Assembly (NCBI GenBank): GCA_031395485.1
Contig: JANNUS010000016.1
Span: 124,001 to 188,000 of the forward strand
Direction: 5' to 3'
Origin: UBA2336 sp031395485
GTDB lineage: Bacteria; Bacteroidota; Bacteroidia; Cytophagales; Cyclobacteriaceae
Length of the DNA: 64,000 nt
In this document: positions 23,028-31,337 of the stretch, piece by piece
Position numbering within the stretch: position 1 is the first letter of the stretch
Layout: each line of letters opens with the position of its first letter
Notes under the pieces: model-generated
The model's input: the letters and a program-made list of their open reading frames with translations, nothing else
What the model was told of the DNA's origin: nothing
Database searches by the model: none
Made by a program: the position numbers and the translations under genes

Positions 23028-23429
23028 ATGGAGACTAGTAAAAAATACAATCCCGACCTTAAAGAGAATCTGATCATAAAGATTACGTTTCAATTTGCTC
23101 TCGATATTGTAAAGTTCGTTGAATTATTAGAAAGCAATCGCAAGTATGCTGTCGCTAACCAGCTAATTAAATCAGGCACTTCAATTGGTGCTAATGTACG
23201 AGAGGCGCAAAATGCCGAATCTAAAGCAGACTTTATTCATAAATTGAAAATCGCTGCAAAAGAGGCAGATGAAACTGAGTATTGGCTGGAAATCTGTGAT
23301 CAATCTGAAAGCTATCCAAACTGTACCGAATTATTGAAACAGATCTTAAGCATAAAAAAAGTGCTCTCAAAAATTATAGCTTCTTCAAAATCATCAACGA
23401 ATCAACGAATTAACTCATCAACGAATTAG
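23028..23429 (+). CDS. Four-helix-bundle protein (S23 / intervening-sequence protein family)
   Basis: 133 residues, almost wholly helical. ITFQFALDIVKFVELL, ANQLIKSGTSIGANVREAQNAESKADFIHKL and the EADETEYWLEI segment are hallmarks of the S23/IVP four-helix-bundle family, first noted in intervening sequences of 23S rRNA genes and related to the Avd accessory protein of diversity-generating retroelements. Biochemical role is unsettled; nucleic-acid binding is suspected. It interrupts the scoA/scoB pair, and its last 15 residues (SSKSSTNQRINSSTN) are encoded by the right inverted repeat, so gene and repeat form one unit. Its stop is one base before scoB. Confidence 0.88.
   Translation: METSKKYNPDLKENLIIKITFQFALDIVKFVELLESNRKYAVANQLIKSGTSIGANVREAQNAESKADFIHKLKIAAKEADETEYWLEICDQSESYPNCTELLKQILSIKKVLSKIIASSKSSTNQRINSSTN
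23390..23428. repeat. Right inverted repeat of the four-helix-bundle cassette
   Basis: Three tandem units of the form ATCAACGAAT, with the 13-mer CATCAACGAATTA at 23416-23428 pairing with the left repeat. It codes for the end of the four-helix-bundle protein and stops just before the scoB ATG. Confidence 0.75.
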
Positions 23430-23430
23430 T

Positions 23431-24090
23431 ATGCTTGATAAAATTGGAATCGCAAAGCGAATAGCACAAGAAGTTAAAGATGGTATGTACATCAACTTGG
23501 GTATAGGTATACCAACATTGGTTGCAAATTACATTCCTTCAAACCTCAATATTGTATTACAATCTGAAAACGGATTATTAGGAATTGGTCCTTTCCCTAC
23601 GGATGATCAGGTTGATCCGGATTTAATAAATGCCGGGAAGCAAACAATTACCATGATGCCAGGCTCCGCATTATTTAACTCGGCAGAAAGTTTTGAAATG
23701 ATCCGCGGTGGTCATGTCGACCTTACCATTCTTGGCGCTATGGAAGTATCTGAAAATGGAGATATCGCCAACTGGAAAGTTCCGGGTAAAATGGTAAAGG
23801 GCATGGGGGGCGCAATGGACTTGGTTGCTTCTGCAAAGCACATTATAGTGGCTATGCAACATTGCAGTAAAGAAGGTGCATCAAAATTATTGAAACAATG
23901 CTCGCTGCCAATTACAGGTATACGGTGCGTAAAGAAAATAGTGACAGACTTGGCAGTGCTCGATGTTTTACCCCAAGGAGGTTTTAAGTTACTAGAGAGA
24001 GCACCCGGAATTAGTGTAGATCAAATTAAAAATGCGACTGAAGGGAAACTATTAATAGAAGGTGAGATACCAGAAATGAAAATCAATTAA
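23431..24090 (+). CDS. scoB: 3-oxoacid CoA-transferase subunit B
   Basis: 219 residues. CoA-transferase I beta fold: MYINLGIGIPTLVANYI, the catalytic glutamate in LQSENGLLGIGPFP, the GGHVDLTILGAMEVS block and NWKVPGKMVKGMGGAMDLV. It supplies the active-site Glu that forms the enzyme-CoA thioester and pairs with ScoA. The family order scoA-scoB is kept but spaced by the cassette. Translation may be coupled to the four-helix-bundle gene, whose stop is one base upstream; whether subunit balance is affected cannot be seen here. Confidence 0.94.
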   Translation: MLDKIGIAKRIAQEVKDGMYINLGIGIPTLVANYIPSNLNIVLQSENGLLGIGPFPTDDQVDPDLINAGKQTITMMPGSALFNSAESFEMIRGGHVDLTILGAMEVSENGDIANWKVPGKMVKGMGGAMDLVASAKHIIVAMQHCSKEGASKLLKQCSLPITGIRCVKKIVTDLAVLDVLPQGGFKLLERAPGISVDQIKNATEGKLLIEGEIPEMKIN

Positions 24091-24127
24091 TTCTTATTGT
24101 GAGTATCCGCTTAAAGTCCTAAGCCCC

Positions 24128-24209
24128 CGTCACTTCGCAGCGCAGCGGAGAAGTCTCCTCACAGTAACAACCATCAGCTAAACGTGAGGATTTCCGCTGC
24201 GAAATGACG
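24128..24209. repeat. Palindromic repeat copy A
   Basis: Begins CGTCACTTCGCAG and ends CTGCGAAATGACG, inverted arms with one mismatch. The inner part has CGCAGCGGAGAAGTCTCC on the left and a shortened right arm. It lies in the 234-base gap between scoB and gldC; the rest of that gap shows nothing else I can name. Confidence 0.85.
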
Positions 24210-24324
24210 TAGAACCGTTCGTACCTCGGACATACAACACTATCCCTGAGTGGTAGGTATAGAGTGTGGAAATTTTTAATGCTCCTCCGGATACACATAA
24301 TTCTTATATAGCGATATTTACACC

Positions 24325-24660
24325 ATGAAAAAATCAGAAATTAATTTTACGGTAGACCTCGATACGAATAACGTACCACAAAAAATTCTATGGAACGCTT
24401 CCGATAAACCCGATGCCGCTCCAAGCGAAACTAAATCCATCAGTATTTCGGTGTGGGATCAATCTCAAAAAAATACACTTCGAATAGACCTCTGGACAAA
24501 CGATATGCCGGTTGAAGAGATGAAGCGATTTTATATTGATTGCCTTGGCGGATTGGGTCAGAGTATTCTTTCCGCTACTGGCGATGAATACATGGCCAAT
24601 GAAACCCATGTGCTTTGCGAAAAACTGGTAAAGCATCTGAAGGATTCAAAAAATCAATAG
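24325..24660 (+). CDS. gldC: Gliding motility protein GldC
   Basis: 111 residues, no signal peptide. EINFTVDLDTNNVPQKILWNASD, SISVWDQSQKNTLRIDLWT, MPVEEMKRFYIDCLGGL and DEYMANETHVLCEKLVKHL fit GldC, a small cytoplasmic protein of Bacteroidota linked to gliding and the type IX secretion group but not essential in all species. No other gld gene is in the window. Standing alone is common for gldC. It shows Bacteroidota affiliation and does not by itself prove gliding. Confidence 0.9.
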   Translation: MKKSEINFTVDLDTNNVPQKILWNASDKPDAAPSETKSISISVWDQSQKNTLRIDLWTNDMPVEEMKRFYIDCLGGLGQSILSATGDEYMANETHVLCEKLVKHLKDSKNQ

Positions 24661-24698
24661 ACGGTGCTTATGCGCGACAATCACTTCTCCGAAAGTAT

Positions 24699-24814
24699 CG
24701 TCACTTCGCAGGGAGTTTGCCTGCCGATAGGCAGGGAGCGACCGGAGAAGTCTCCTACCAAGTACACCAACAAATAACCCGCAGAAGATTTCTTCGCTGC
24801 GCTGCGAAATGACG
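24699..24814. repeat. Palindromic repeat copy B, with nested palindrome
   Basis: Same ends as the other copies. The left arm is interrupted by CCTGCCGATAGGCAGG at 24720-24735. It lies in the 401-base gap after gldC; the remainder of that gap holds AT-rich sequence and the promoter of the next receptor gene. Confidence 0.88.
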
Positions 24815-24949
24815 GTTACCATATACCTCAGGCACCCGCACACCCAACACTTAATTAAGTAATAAAGCACCCTTCACTATATGCGCTGCAATGCATACTA
24901 ATTTCACCTATACTTCAAGAATCACTTTAAGGAAAACGGGCTCATTTTC

Positions 24950-24979
24950 TTTGCTTTTTAATAAAATTTCGTACTTTTC
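24950..24979 (+). promoter_or_regulatory. Probable promoter of the 25-kb TonB receptor
   Basis: TTTG at 24950-24953, 18 bases, then TACTTTTC at 24972-24979, one mismatch from TAnnTTTG. The leader would be about 75 bases. Confidence 0.45.
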
Positions 24980-25061
24980 AGAATAGTATATTATATATTC
25001 TTTAAAAAATCATTATCACAACTTATTATTCCATTTAAACTAACCAAACAAACAAAAACGT

Positions 25062-27983
25062 ATGGAGAAGTTTTACAAACGTTTACTGGGGCCATTGCTA
25101 ATAACGGCATTGGCTACCTCAATAACTTTGGCTCAAACAAACATTTCGGGTACCATTAAGGACGGAGCCTCTAGCGAAACGCTGGCCGGAGTAAACATTA
25201 TAGTTAAAGACAGGGTGATAGGCACTCTAACCAATGGTGATGGGCAATTTAGCCTTAAAGTTAATCAGCCCCCTCCTTTTACATTGGTGATATCCATCAT
25301 CGGTTATAAGGGACAGGAAATCCAGATTACGGAGGCCACAACCACGCTAGATTTAAAACTAGATGAAGACCTCACAACACTTGGAGAGGTACAAATTACC
25401 GGAGCACCTGTTGATGATCGTATTCTTGACATTGGATCAATTGAAACGATGAATCTATTAGGCGTACAGAATACTCCCTCCGACAATTATTATAAAGGTC
25501 TTATAAATATGAAAGGCCTTGATATGACAACCAGTAGTGTCAATTTTCAAATCATTAACGCACGCGGTTTTAATTCAACCGGTAATACACGCTTTGTGCA
25601 ATTAACGGATGGAATGGATACGCAAGCACCTGCCCTTAATTTTCCGATTGGTAATTTAAATGGACCGTCAGAATTAGATGTTGAGAGTGTTGACCTGATT
25701 CCAGGTGCAGCCTCAGCATTGTACGGGCCTAACGCTTTTAATGGAATTTTACTTGTTAACAGCAAAAGCCCGTTCGATTATCAAGGGCTTAGTGCGTTCG
25801 CAAAAGTTAGCATGAACCACATTGGAGATTCTGATTTGAACTCCGAAGGGAACGGAGAACTTGGTCCAGGATCAGCGCAACCTATGTATGAAGGATCGTT
25901 GCGTTATGCAAAAGCTTTTAATAATAAGTTTGCCTTTAAAATTGCATTGTCTTACAGTGCCGCCACCGACTGGTACGGAACAAACCTTAGAGATAAAAAT
26001 GCTGCGTTTACTCCTAACGGATATTCCTTTAACCCCGGATCAGACCAAGTGCATAAGTTTGGAGATGAAGTTGCCAATAATATCGCCTTACTTAGCCTTA
26101 ACCCAACCGTACAAGGAATTATAAGTGGCGCTGGCTTAGGTGCTTACCTTGGAGACATACCAAATGATATTGTTTCGAGAACTGGATACGAAGAACGTCA
26201 CCTGGTTGATTACGATGCAAAGAATGTAAAGGCTAATGTTGGTCTACATTATCGCATTAACGATAAGCTTGAAGCATTGTATAGCTTAAATTACGGTGCC
26301 GGAACTTCCGTGTATACGGGAGCGCAACGTTACTCGCTAAATAATTTTAATATTCAACAACATAAAGTTGAACTTAAAGGCGATAACTTCTTCATTAGAG
26401 GGTACACTACAATTGAAGACTCAGGCGATTCGTATATCGCAGACTTAACCGGAGTTTTGGTTAACAGAGCATGGAAAAGTGATGCCACCTGGTTTACAGA
26501 ATATACTGTTAACTATCTTGTATCATTAGCCACACAAGGAGTTGCTCCTACTACTGGTGGCACCCCTGCACAAATGGAAGCCGCGCACGTTGCCGCACGG
26601 ACTGCAGCGGATTTTGGTCGCTTTTTGCCGGGCACTTCTACCTTTAACACAGCCTTTAACAACGCACGAAAAGATGTTATCCCTAGCGGTTCACTATTCG
26701 ATGACCAAACCAGGTTGTATCATGGCGAAGCCCAGTATAATTTCAAAAATCAAATTAAATTCATGGAATTACTTGCCGGAGCAAGCTACCGTGTGTTTGA
26801 CCTTCAATCGAACGGAACAATTTTTGCCGATACTGCCGGCAATGATATTACCATTCAGGAAGTTGGTGCCTATTTGCAAGCATCTAAAAGAGTGTTGAAC
26901 GATAAGCTCAAGCTTACTGGTTCGCTCCGTTACGATAAAAACGAAAACTTCGACTCACAAATTAACCCCAGAATTTCGGGCGTGTACTCCTTTAACCCAA
27001 ATCAAAATTTAAGGGTGTCGTATCAAACAGGTTTTCGTAACCCGGGTACACAAGGGCAGCATATCGATTTAAACGTACTCACGTACCGTTTACTAGGCGG
27101 GCTTCCGCAGTATGCGCAATCGTATAATGTATTTCAAAACGCATATACTGTACGCTCGGTTAATCAATATATTGCTACCGTTGCCTCCCTTGCCGGAACA
27201 GGTATTTACACCGGCAGCAATACCGGCCTTGCCATTGGAGACCCTGGAGCGTTAGATCAACTAGAGGCTGTTACGGGCGCTGATCCTGTAAAGCCAGAGC
27301 GCGTTCAATCCATTGAATTCGGTTACAAAGGCCTTGTTGGTAATAATTTCTTCTTCGACTTTGCGTATTACAGAAACTCCTACGAAGATTTTATCACGCA
27401 GGTGATCTTGCGTCAGGCGGCAGGCCCCATTGATTTCGCTGCTACCGGAGCCCCTATTGAACAAAATGTTAGAAATGCACAAACACTATTAACACCCGGT
27501 GTTGATGCTTCCGGAAGACACAACTCGTATTCTGTTTACACAAACCTCGATAAGAAAGTAACAGCACAGGGTTTTGTTATTGGAGCCGACTACGCCTTAG
27601 GAAAAGGATACAAACTAGGCGCCAATTACAACTGGAATAAATTGAATGAAGAATTAGGCGGTGGCTACTTGTCGGAGTTTAACACACCCGAGCATAAGTT
27701 TAACGTAACCTTCGGTAATCGTAAAATAACCGAAAACCTTGGTTTCAATGTGGCGTACCGTTGGCAAGATGCCTTTCTGTGGGAAGCAACGTTTGCACAA
27801 GGTGAAGTGCCTGCCGTTGGCGTTTTTGATGCCCAGGTTAGTTACAAGCTAAAAGGTATGAAGTCGGTTATTAAACTTGGCGGATCAGACCTCTTTAACA
27901 CCCGTTACGTGTTAAACTATGGTGGGCCTACATTGGGTGCTATCTATTATCTGTCGGTTACTTTTGATCAATTGATGAATTAA
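25062..27983 (+). CDS. TonB-dependent receptor paired with an SGNH lipoprotein
   Basis: 973 residues. Signal peptide to about LAQT, a carboxypeptidase-like regulatory domain (about 28-115, ISGTIKDGASSETLAGVNIIV), a plug domain (about 130-235, INARGFNSTGNTRFVQL, GAASALYGPNAFNGILLV) and a barrel ending with an aromatic near FDQLMN. It is not a clear SusC, since no SusD follows. Instead a GDSL-type lipoprotein starts 19 bases downstream. The pair suggests import of a product released by the hydrolase, perhaps a lipid or ester; the substrate is not shown by the sequence. Confidence 0.9.
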   Translation: MEKFYKRLLGPLLITALATSITLAQTNISGTIKDGASSETLAGVNIIVKDRVIGTLTNGDGQFSLKVNQPPPFTLVISIIGYKGQEIQITEATTTLDLKLDEDLTTLGEVQITGAPVDDRILDIGSIETMNLLGVQNTPSDNYYKGLINMKGLDMTTSSVNFQIINARGFNSTGNTRFVQLTDGMDTQAPALNFPIGNLNGPSELDVESVDLIPGAASALYGPNAFNGILLVNSKSPFDYQGLSAFAKVSMNHIGDSDLNSEGNGELGPGSAQPMYEGSLRYAKAFNNKFAFKIALSYSAATDWYGTNLRDKNAAFTPNGYSFNPGSDQVHKFGDEVANNIALLSLNPTVQGIISGAGLGAYLGDIPNDIVSRTGYEERHLVDYDAKNVKANVGLHYRINDKLEALYSLNYGAGTSVYTGAQRYSLNNFNIQQHKVELKGDNFFIRGYTTIEDSGDSYIADLTGVLVNRAWKSDATWFTEYTVNYLVSLATQGVAPTTGGTPAQMEAAHVAARTAADFGRFLPGTSTFNTAFNNARKDVIPSGSLFDDQTRLYHGEAQYNFKNQIKFMELLAGASYRVFDLQSNGTIFADTAGNDITIQEVGAYLQASKRVLNDKLKLTGSLRYDKNENFDSQINPRISGVYSFNPNQNLRVSYQTGFRNPGTQGQHIDLNVLTYRLLGGLPQYAQSYNVFQNAYTVRSVNQYIATVASLAGTGIYTGSNTGLAIGDPGALDQLEAVTGADPVKPERVQSIEFGYKGLVGNNFFFDFAYYRNSYEDFITQVILRQAAGPIDFAATGAPIEQNVRNAQTLLTPGVDASGRHNSYSVYTNLDKKVTAQGFVIGADYALGKGYKLGANYNWNKLNEELGGGYLSEFNTPEHKFNVTFGNRKITENLGFNVAYRWQDAFLWEATFAQGEVPAVGVFDAQVSYKLKGMKSVIKLGGSDLFNTRYVLNYGGPTLGAIYYLSVTFDQLMN

Positions 27984-28002
27984 TTTGTAAAGGAGAACAA
28001 CT

Positions 28003-29475
28003 ATGAAAACACTCAATAAATTCTCAGCCTTTATTATCTGCTTCATGTTTGCAGCAGCGTGTACGTACGATTTCCCCGAAGTAATTGAAGCACCCACGCA
28101 GGGTACTGCCGATTTTACAAAAATGATTTCGGTGGGTAATTCATTAACGGCAGGCTTTATGAACGGTGCCTTGTATACCGAATCGCAAAACAACTCGTTT
28201 GTTTCTACCCTTGCTACACAAATGGCTTTAGTTGGTGGAAGTGAAACGTTTAATCAGCCAACCGTAAATTCAGCGAATGGCTGTTTTAATCCTTCAGGTG
28301 GATGCACTGCCGGTAGACTCTATTTAAAAATAAGCGGAGCAAGCGCGGTGCCTACGCCAAAAGCTGGTGATGGTGGTGCTGGCTTTGCAGCATTATCTGC
28401 ACCCGACAAAGCTGCCTTAAACAATTTCGGAGTTCCAGGGGTAACACTTGGCCAATCATTATCTGCAGCCTTAAGTGGAAACCCTTATTATGCTAGAATT
28501 GCTTCCAATGCTGGTACTTCAACACTTATGGGCGATGCTGCCGCTGCCTTAGCAAATGGAGGAACATTCTTTACATTTTGGTTAGGTAATAATGATGTGC
28601 TTGGATACGCTACAGGAGGTGCTGCCTCACCTATTTTAACTACAACAGGTGATTTTACAACGTACTTCAATGGAGCCTTAAACACAATGTTAGCTGCGAA
28701 TGTTGATGCGAAAGGTGCTGTAGCAAATATACCCGATGTAACAACTGTTCCTTATTTCACAACAATTCCTTATAACCCGGTTACGCTTGTACAGGGTCAG
28801 GTAGATGCACTAAACCCCGCTTTTGCAGGTTATAACGGAGGACTTGATGGTGCTTTTGGTGGTGGCTTTATATCAGCTGAAGAGCGTGATGCTAGAAAAA
28901 TTATTTTTTCTGTCGGAAAAAACCCGGTAACCATCGTTGATGAATCTTTAACAGATTTATCTGGTATAGGAATACCCGTAAAGTACAGAGAGGCAACAGC
29001 CAGTGATCTTTTAGTTCTTACCGCTTCATCATTTATTGGAACGCTCGTTGGTGGAAACCCATCTCTTATTAATGGTGTTTCTGTTCCGTTAGCTGATATG
29101 TGGGTTGTTGGTGGCTTAGATGGCGCTTGGGTTGCAACAACTACGGAGAAAGAAGAAATTCAAAACGCTATTACTGCATTCAACGCTATCATTGCTGCTG
29201 GCGTTGCTGCTAATAACGACCGACTTGTACTTGTTGATGCAAATGCTGCACTCACCCTAATTAAAACTACAGCTGTATCGATTAACGGATCATCTTTAAC
29301 CGCTTCGTTGTCGCCTCCAAATGGTGCCTTTTCACTTGATGGTGTGCACCCGAATGCACGTGGAAGTGCCTACATCGCGAATGAATTTATTAAAGCGATT
29401 AATGCAAAATTTGAATCGAACATACCATTGTGTAACCCAAATGCATTTATTGGAAACGAGTTACCGGTACCTTGA
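28003..29475 (+). CDS. SGNH/GDSL-family hydrolase-like surface lipoprotein
   Basis: 490 residues. Lipoprotein signal with C20 (MFAAAC). SGNH blocks: VGNSLTAG (block I, with GNS instead of GDS, keeping the Ser), GNNDVLG (block III Asn) and DGVHPNARGSAYIA (block V Asp-His). All four catalytic types are therefore present. A long insertion rich in Gly/Ala (GGSETF to SALSGN region) and two later ones enlarge it beyond the usual 200-300 residues. It probably hydrolyses esters at the cell surface for the upstream TonB receptor. Ends at a strong terminator. Confidence 0.85.
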   Translation: MKTLNKFSAFIICFMFAAACTYDFPEVIEAPTQGTADFTKMISVGNSLTAGFMNGALYTESQNNSFVSTLATQMALVGGSETFNQPTVNSANGCFNPSGGCTAGRLYLKISGASAVPTPKAGDGGAGFAALSAPDKAALNNFGVPGVTLGQSLSAALSGNPYYARIASNAGTSTLMGDAAAALANGGTFFTFWLGNNDVLGYATGGAASPILTTTGDFTTYFNGALNTMLAANVDAKGAVANIPDVTTVPYFTTIPYNPVTLVQGQVDALNPAFAGYNGGLDGAFGGGFISAEERDARKIIFSVGKNPVTIVDESLTDLSGIGIPVKYREATASDLLVLTASSFIGTLVGGNPSLINGVSVPLADMWVVGGLDGAWVATTTEKEEIQNAITAFNAIIAAGVAANNDRLVLVDANAALTLIKTTAVSINGSSLTASLSPPNGAFSLDGVHPNARGSAYIANEFIKAINAKFESNIPLCNPNAFIGNELPVP

Positions 29476-29497
29476 TCACTTTGTTTACCATTAAATA

Positions 29498-29529
29498 AAA
29501 ATACCAGATCGAAAGGTCTGGTATTTTTT
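29498..29529 (+). terminator. Rho-independent terminator
   Basis: An 11-bp stem (AAAATACCAGA / TCTGGTATTTT) with an 8-base loop and T run. It ends the receptor/lipoprotein transcript before the repeat field. Confidence 0.85.
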
Positions 29530-29545
29530 TATCCTGCCCAGTAAC

Positions 29546-29574
29546 CGTCACTTCGCAGCTAACCGTCACTTCGC
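29546..29574. repeat. Two truncated palindromic-repeat ends
   Basis: CGTCACTTCGCAG at 29546-29558 and CGTCACTTCGC at 29564-29574 are left ends without the remainder. They are followed directly by full copy C. A third such stub is at 30386-30396. Confidence 0.75.
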
Positions 29575-29582
29575 CATAACCC

Positions 29583-29680
29583 CGTCACTTCGCAGGGAGG
29601 AACGACCGGAGAAGTCTCCCACCACGTACACCAATCATATTTACCCGAAGGAGATTTCTCCGCTGCGCTGCGAAATGACG
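29583..29680. repeat. Palindromic repeat copy C
   Basis: Full copy. Arms CGTCACTTCGCAG..GGAGAAGTCTCC and GGAGATTTCTCC..CTGCGAAATGACG, with an about 30-base spacer containing the semi-conserved GTACACCAA..ACCCGAAG. First of three copies that fill the 469-base gap before the GIY-YIG gene. Confidence 0.9.
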
Positions 29681-29688
29681 AATACCCA

Positions 29689-29809
29689 CGTCACTTCGCA
29701 GGAAGCTTGCCTGCCCGTAGGCAGGGAACGACCGGAGAAGTCCCCCATTCAGTACACCGAACATCCATATAACCCATAGGAGATTTCTCCGCTACGCTGC
29801 GAAATGACG
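29689..29809. repeat. Palindromic repeat copy D, with nested palindrome
   Basis: Same arms; CCTGCCCGTAGGCAGG is nested at 29710-29725 in the left arm. Confidence 0.9.
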
Positions 29810-29822
29810 TGAGTAAAAAAAC

Positions 29823-29919
29823 CGTCACTTCGCAGGGAGGAACGACCGGAGAAGTCTCCCACCAAGTACAACCACCAAATAACCCGAAGGAGATTTCTCC
29901 GCTGCGCTGCGAAATGACG
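29823..29919. repeat. Palindromic repeat copy E
   Basis: Full copy without the nested palindrome. It ends 25 bases before the GIY-YIG start codon. Confidence 0.9.
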
Positions 29920-29944
29920 AATAAAAGAAAAGTTATATTTAAGA

Positions 29945-30244
29945 ATGGTAAAAGGTGGTTGCATCTATATCATGAGTAATAATCATTACACCGTATTTTA
30001 TACTGGTGTTACTTCTGACTTATTCTCGCGCATAACAGAGCATAAAGAAAATCACTATCCTAAAAGTTTTACAGCACGTTATAACATTCATAAACTTATT
30101 TATTATGAAGTTCTTGCTTCCATAGAAGAGGCAATTGATCGAGAAAAGGTTGTAAAAAAACTTGCAAGAAATAGAAAGTTAGCTTTAATCGAAGCTATGA
30201 ATCCTGAAAGAAAGGATTTATTTGAGACGATAAAAAAGTGGTAG
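29945..30244 (+). CDS. GIY-YIG nuclease family protein
   Basis: 99 residues, a single GIY-YIG domain. The motif pair is CIYIMS (residues 6-11) and FYTGVTSDL (about 19-27). The catalytic Arg (SRITEHK) and Glu (IDREKVVKK) are in place, followed by NPERKDLFETI. It belongs to the small stand-alone group (UPF0213/YhbQ-like) common in Bacteroidota. These cut or nick DNA with a metal ion; biological targets are mostly unknown. It is enclosed by palindromic repeats: copy E 25 bases before and copy F five bases after. That placement suggests a link between gene and repeats. Confidence 0.92.
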   Translation: MVKGGCIYIMSNNHYTVFYTGVTSDLFSRITEHKENHYPKSFTARYNIHKLIYYEVLASIEEAIDREKVVKKLARNRKLALIEAMNPERKDLFETIKKW

Positions 30245-30249
30245 ATGTA

Positions 30250-30350
30250 CGTCACTTCGCAGAGAGGAACGACCGGAGAAGTCTCCCAACTAATACACCG
30301 AACAGTCGGATAACCCGAAGGAGATTTCTCCGCTACGCTGCGAAATGACG
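30250..30350. repeat. Palindromic repeat copy F
   Basis: Full copy, five bases after the GIY-YIG stop codon, without the nested palindrome. Confidence 0.9.
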
Positions 30351-30385
30351 TAAATGAAAAGCGCACGAAATCACGAATACCCTTC

Positions 30386-30396
30386 CGTCACTTCGC
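30386..30396. repeat. Truncated palindromic-repeat end
   Basis: CGTCACTTCGC followed by CATTAAC, resembling the stub at 29564. It lies between copies F and G. Confidence 0.65.
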
Positions 30397-30406
30397 CATT
30401 AACCCC

Positions 30407-30526
30407 CGTCACTTCGCAGGGAGTTGCCTGCCGGTAGGCAGGGAACGACCGGAGAAGTCCCCCATTCAGCACACCGAACATCCAAATAACCCGAAGAAGA
30501 TTTCTCCGCTGCGCTGCGAAATGACG
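30407..30526. repeat. Palindromic repeat copy G, with nested palindrome
   Basis: Same arms, with CCTGCCGGTAGGCAGG nested at 30427-30442. It ends eight bases before the stop codon of the converging ydcF-like gene. Confidence 0.9.
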
Positions 30527-30534
30527 GTAACTAA

Positions 30535-31299
30535 TCAAACATACCCAGCTACTTTATATGCAACCATACCTGTCCATTCCTTGAAAAGCCTCTGCCAAAT
30601 CATAATAGCCTCTGCTCTCGGAACAAAAAAAACATCCGGTGTGTAATACCTGGGATGCGTATAGAAATCGCAACTAAACGCGTCAAGATCAAAGCCTACC
30701 TTCTTAAAACAAGCAACAGATCTTCGCAAATGAAAAGCCGAGGTAATTAGCAAATAGCTACTCTCCTGCTCGCCACTCAAAATTTCCTTTACATTAACAG
30801 CCGATTCATGTGTGTTACGTGATTCATTTTCAACAGTTATAGCCTCACGCGGAATCCCCATGAGTAACATGACACCCGCTAACTCATCAGCCTCTTTGCG
30901 TGCTTTAGTAATCAGTCGGCCGCTGCCGCCACTAATCATGATCTTCTTTATAATTCCCCTTTTATAAAGTTCAACCGTATGCACTACGCGATCTGCGCCA
31001 TGCTGAAAGTATACCCGATCGTTAGGGAGTCTATCATTTTGTGTAACGCCTGTTAGAACAATACCCCACGTATAGGTTTGTCTGATAGCCGAATAAGGTG
31101 TTGGCTCAACCTCCCACGCACCCATTACTTCATTGGCAATAAAATCGTTGGAAAAAAATAAGAGTAAAGAAAAGCCAATCAACAAGAGATTTTTTTTTCG
31201 ACTACTCTTTTTATTAAAGAAGGAAAGAATAAAGCAAGAAACTACAATTACGAGGGGGTTCGTAAGAAAGTTTAACACTTTTGATAGGATAAAGAACAT
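30535..31299 (-). CDS. YdcF/ElyC family (DUF218) membrane protein
   Basis: 254 residues. Two N-terminal membrane spans (about 5-27 and 36-53), then a DUF218 domain: WGIVLTGVTQ, KIMISGGSG, EADELAGVMLLMGIPREAITVENESRNTHESAVN, LLITSAFHLRRSVACFKKVG. Members of this group act in envelope biology; E. coli ElyC supports peptidoglycan synthesis. The activity is not established. It starts 38 bases after the ABC gene stop on the same strand and may be co-transcribed with it. Confidence 0.88.
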   Translation of the reverse strand: MFFILSKVLNFLTNPLVIVVSCFILSFFNKKSSRKKNLLLIGFSLLLFFSNDFIANEVMGAWEVEPTPYSAIRQTYTWGIVLTGVTQNDRLPNDRVYFQHGADRVVHTVELYKRGIIKKIMISGGSGRLITKARKEADELAGVMLLMGIPREAITVENESRNTHESAVNVKEILSGEQESSYLLITSAFHLRRSVACFKKVGFDLDAFSCDFYTHPRYYTPDVFFVPRAEAIMIWQRLFKEWTGMVAYKVAGYV

Positions 31300-31337
31300 A
31301 CGCTAAGTTGAAAAATGGCACATTCAGTATCTTCAAA

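Noticed and set aside
24615..24812. Small plus-strand ORF after gldC
   Set aside because: It starts within gldC in another frame and is mostly repeat copy B; no family features.
25062..29475. SusC/SusD polysaccharide utilisation pair
   Set aside because: The lipoprotein has SGNH blocks and no SusD-type features; no glycoside hydrolases are nearby.
29749..29964. Small minus-strand ORF
   Set aside because: Composed almost entirely of palindromic repeats D and E.
29545..30526. CRISPR array
   Set aside because: Repeats are about 97-121 bases, palindromic, irregularly spaced and separated by a gene; no uniform short repeats and spacers, no cas genes.
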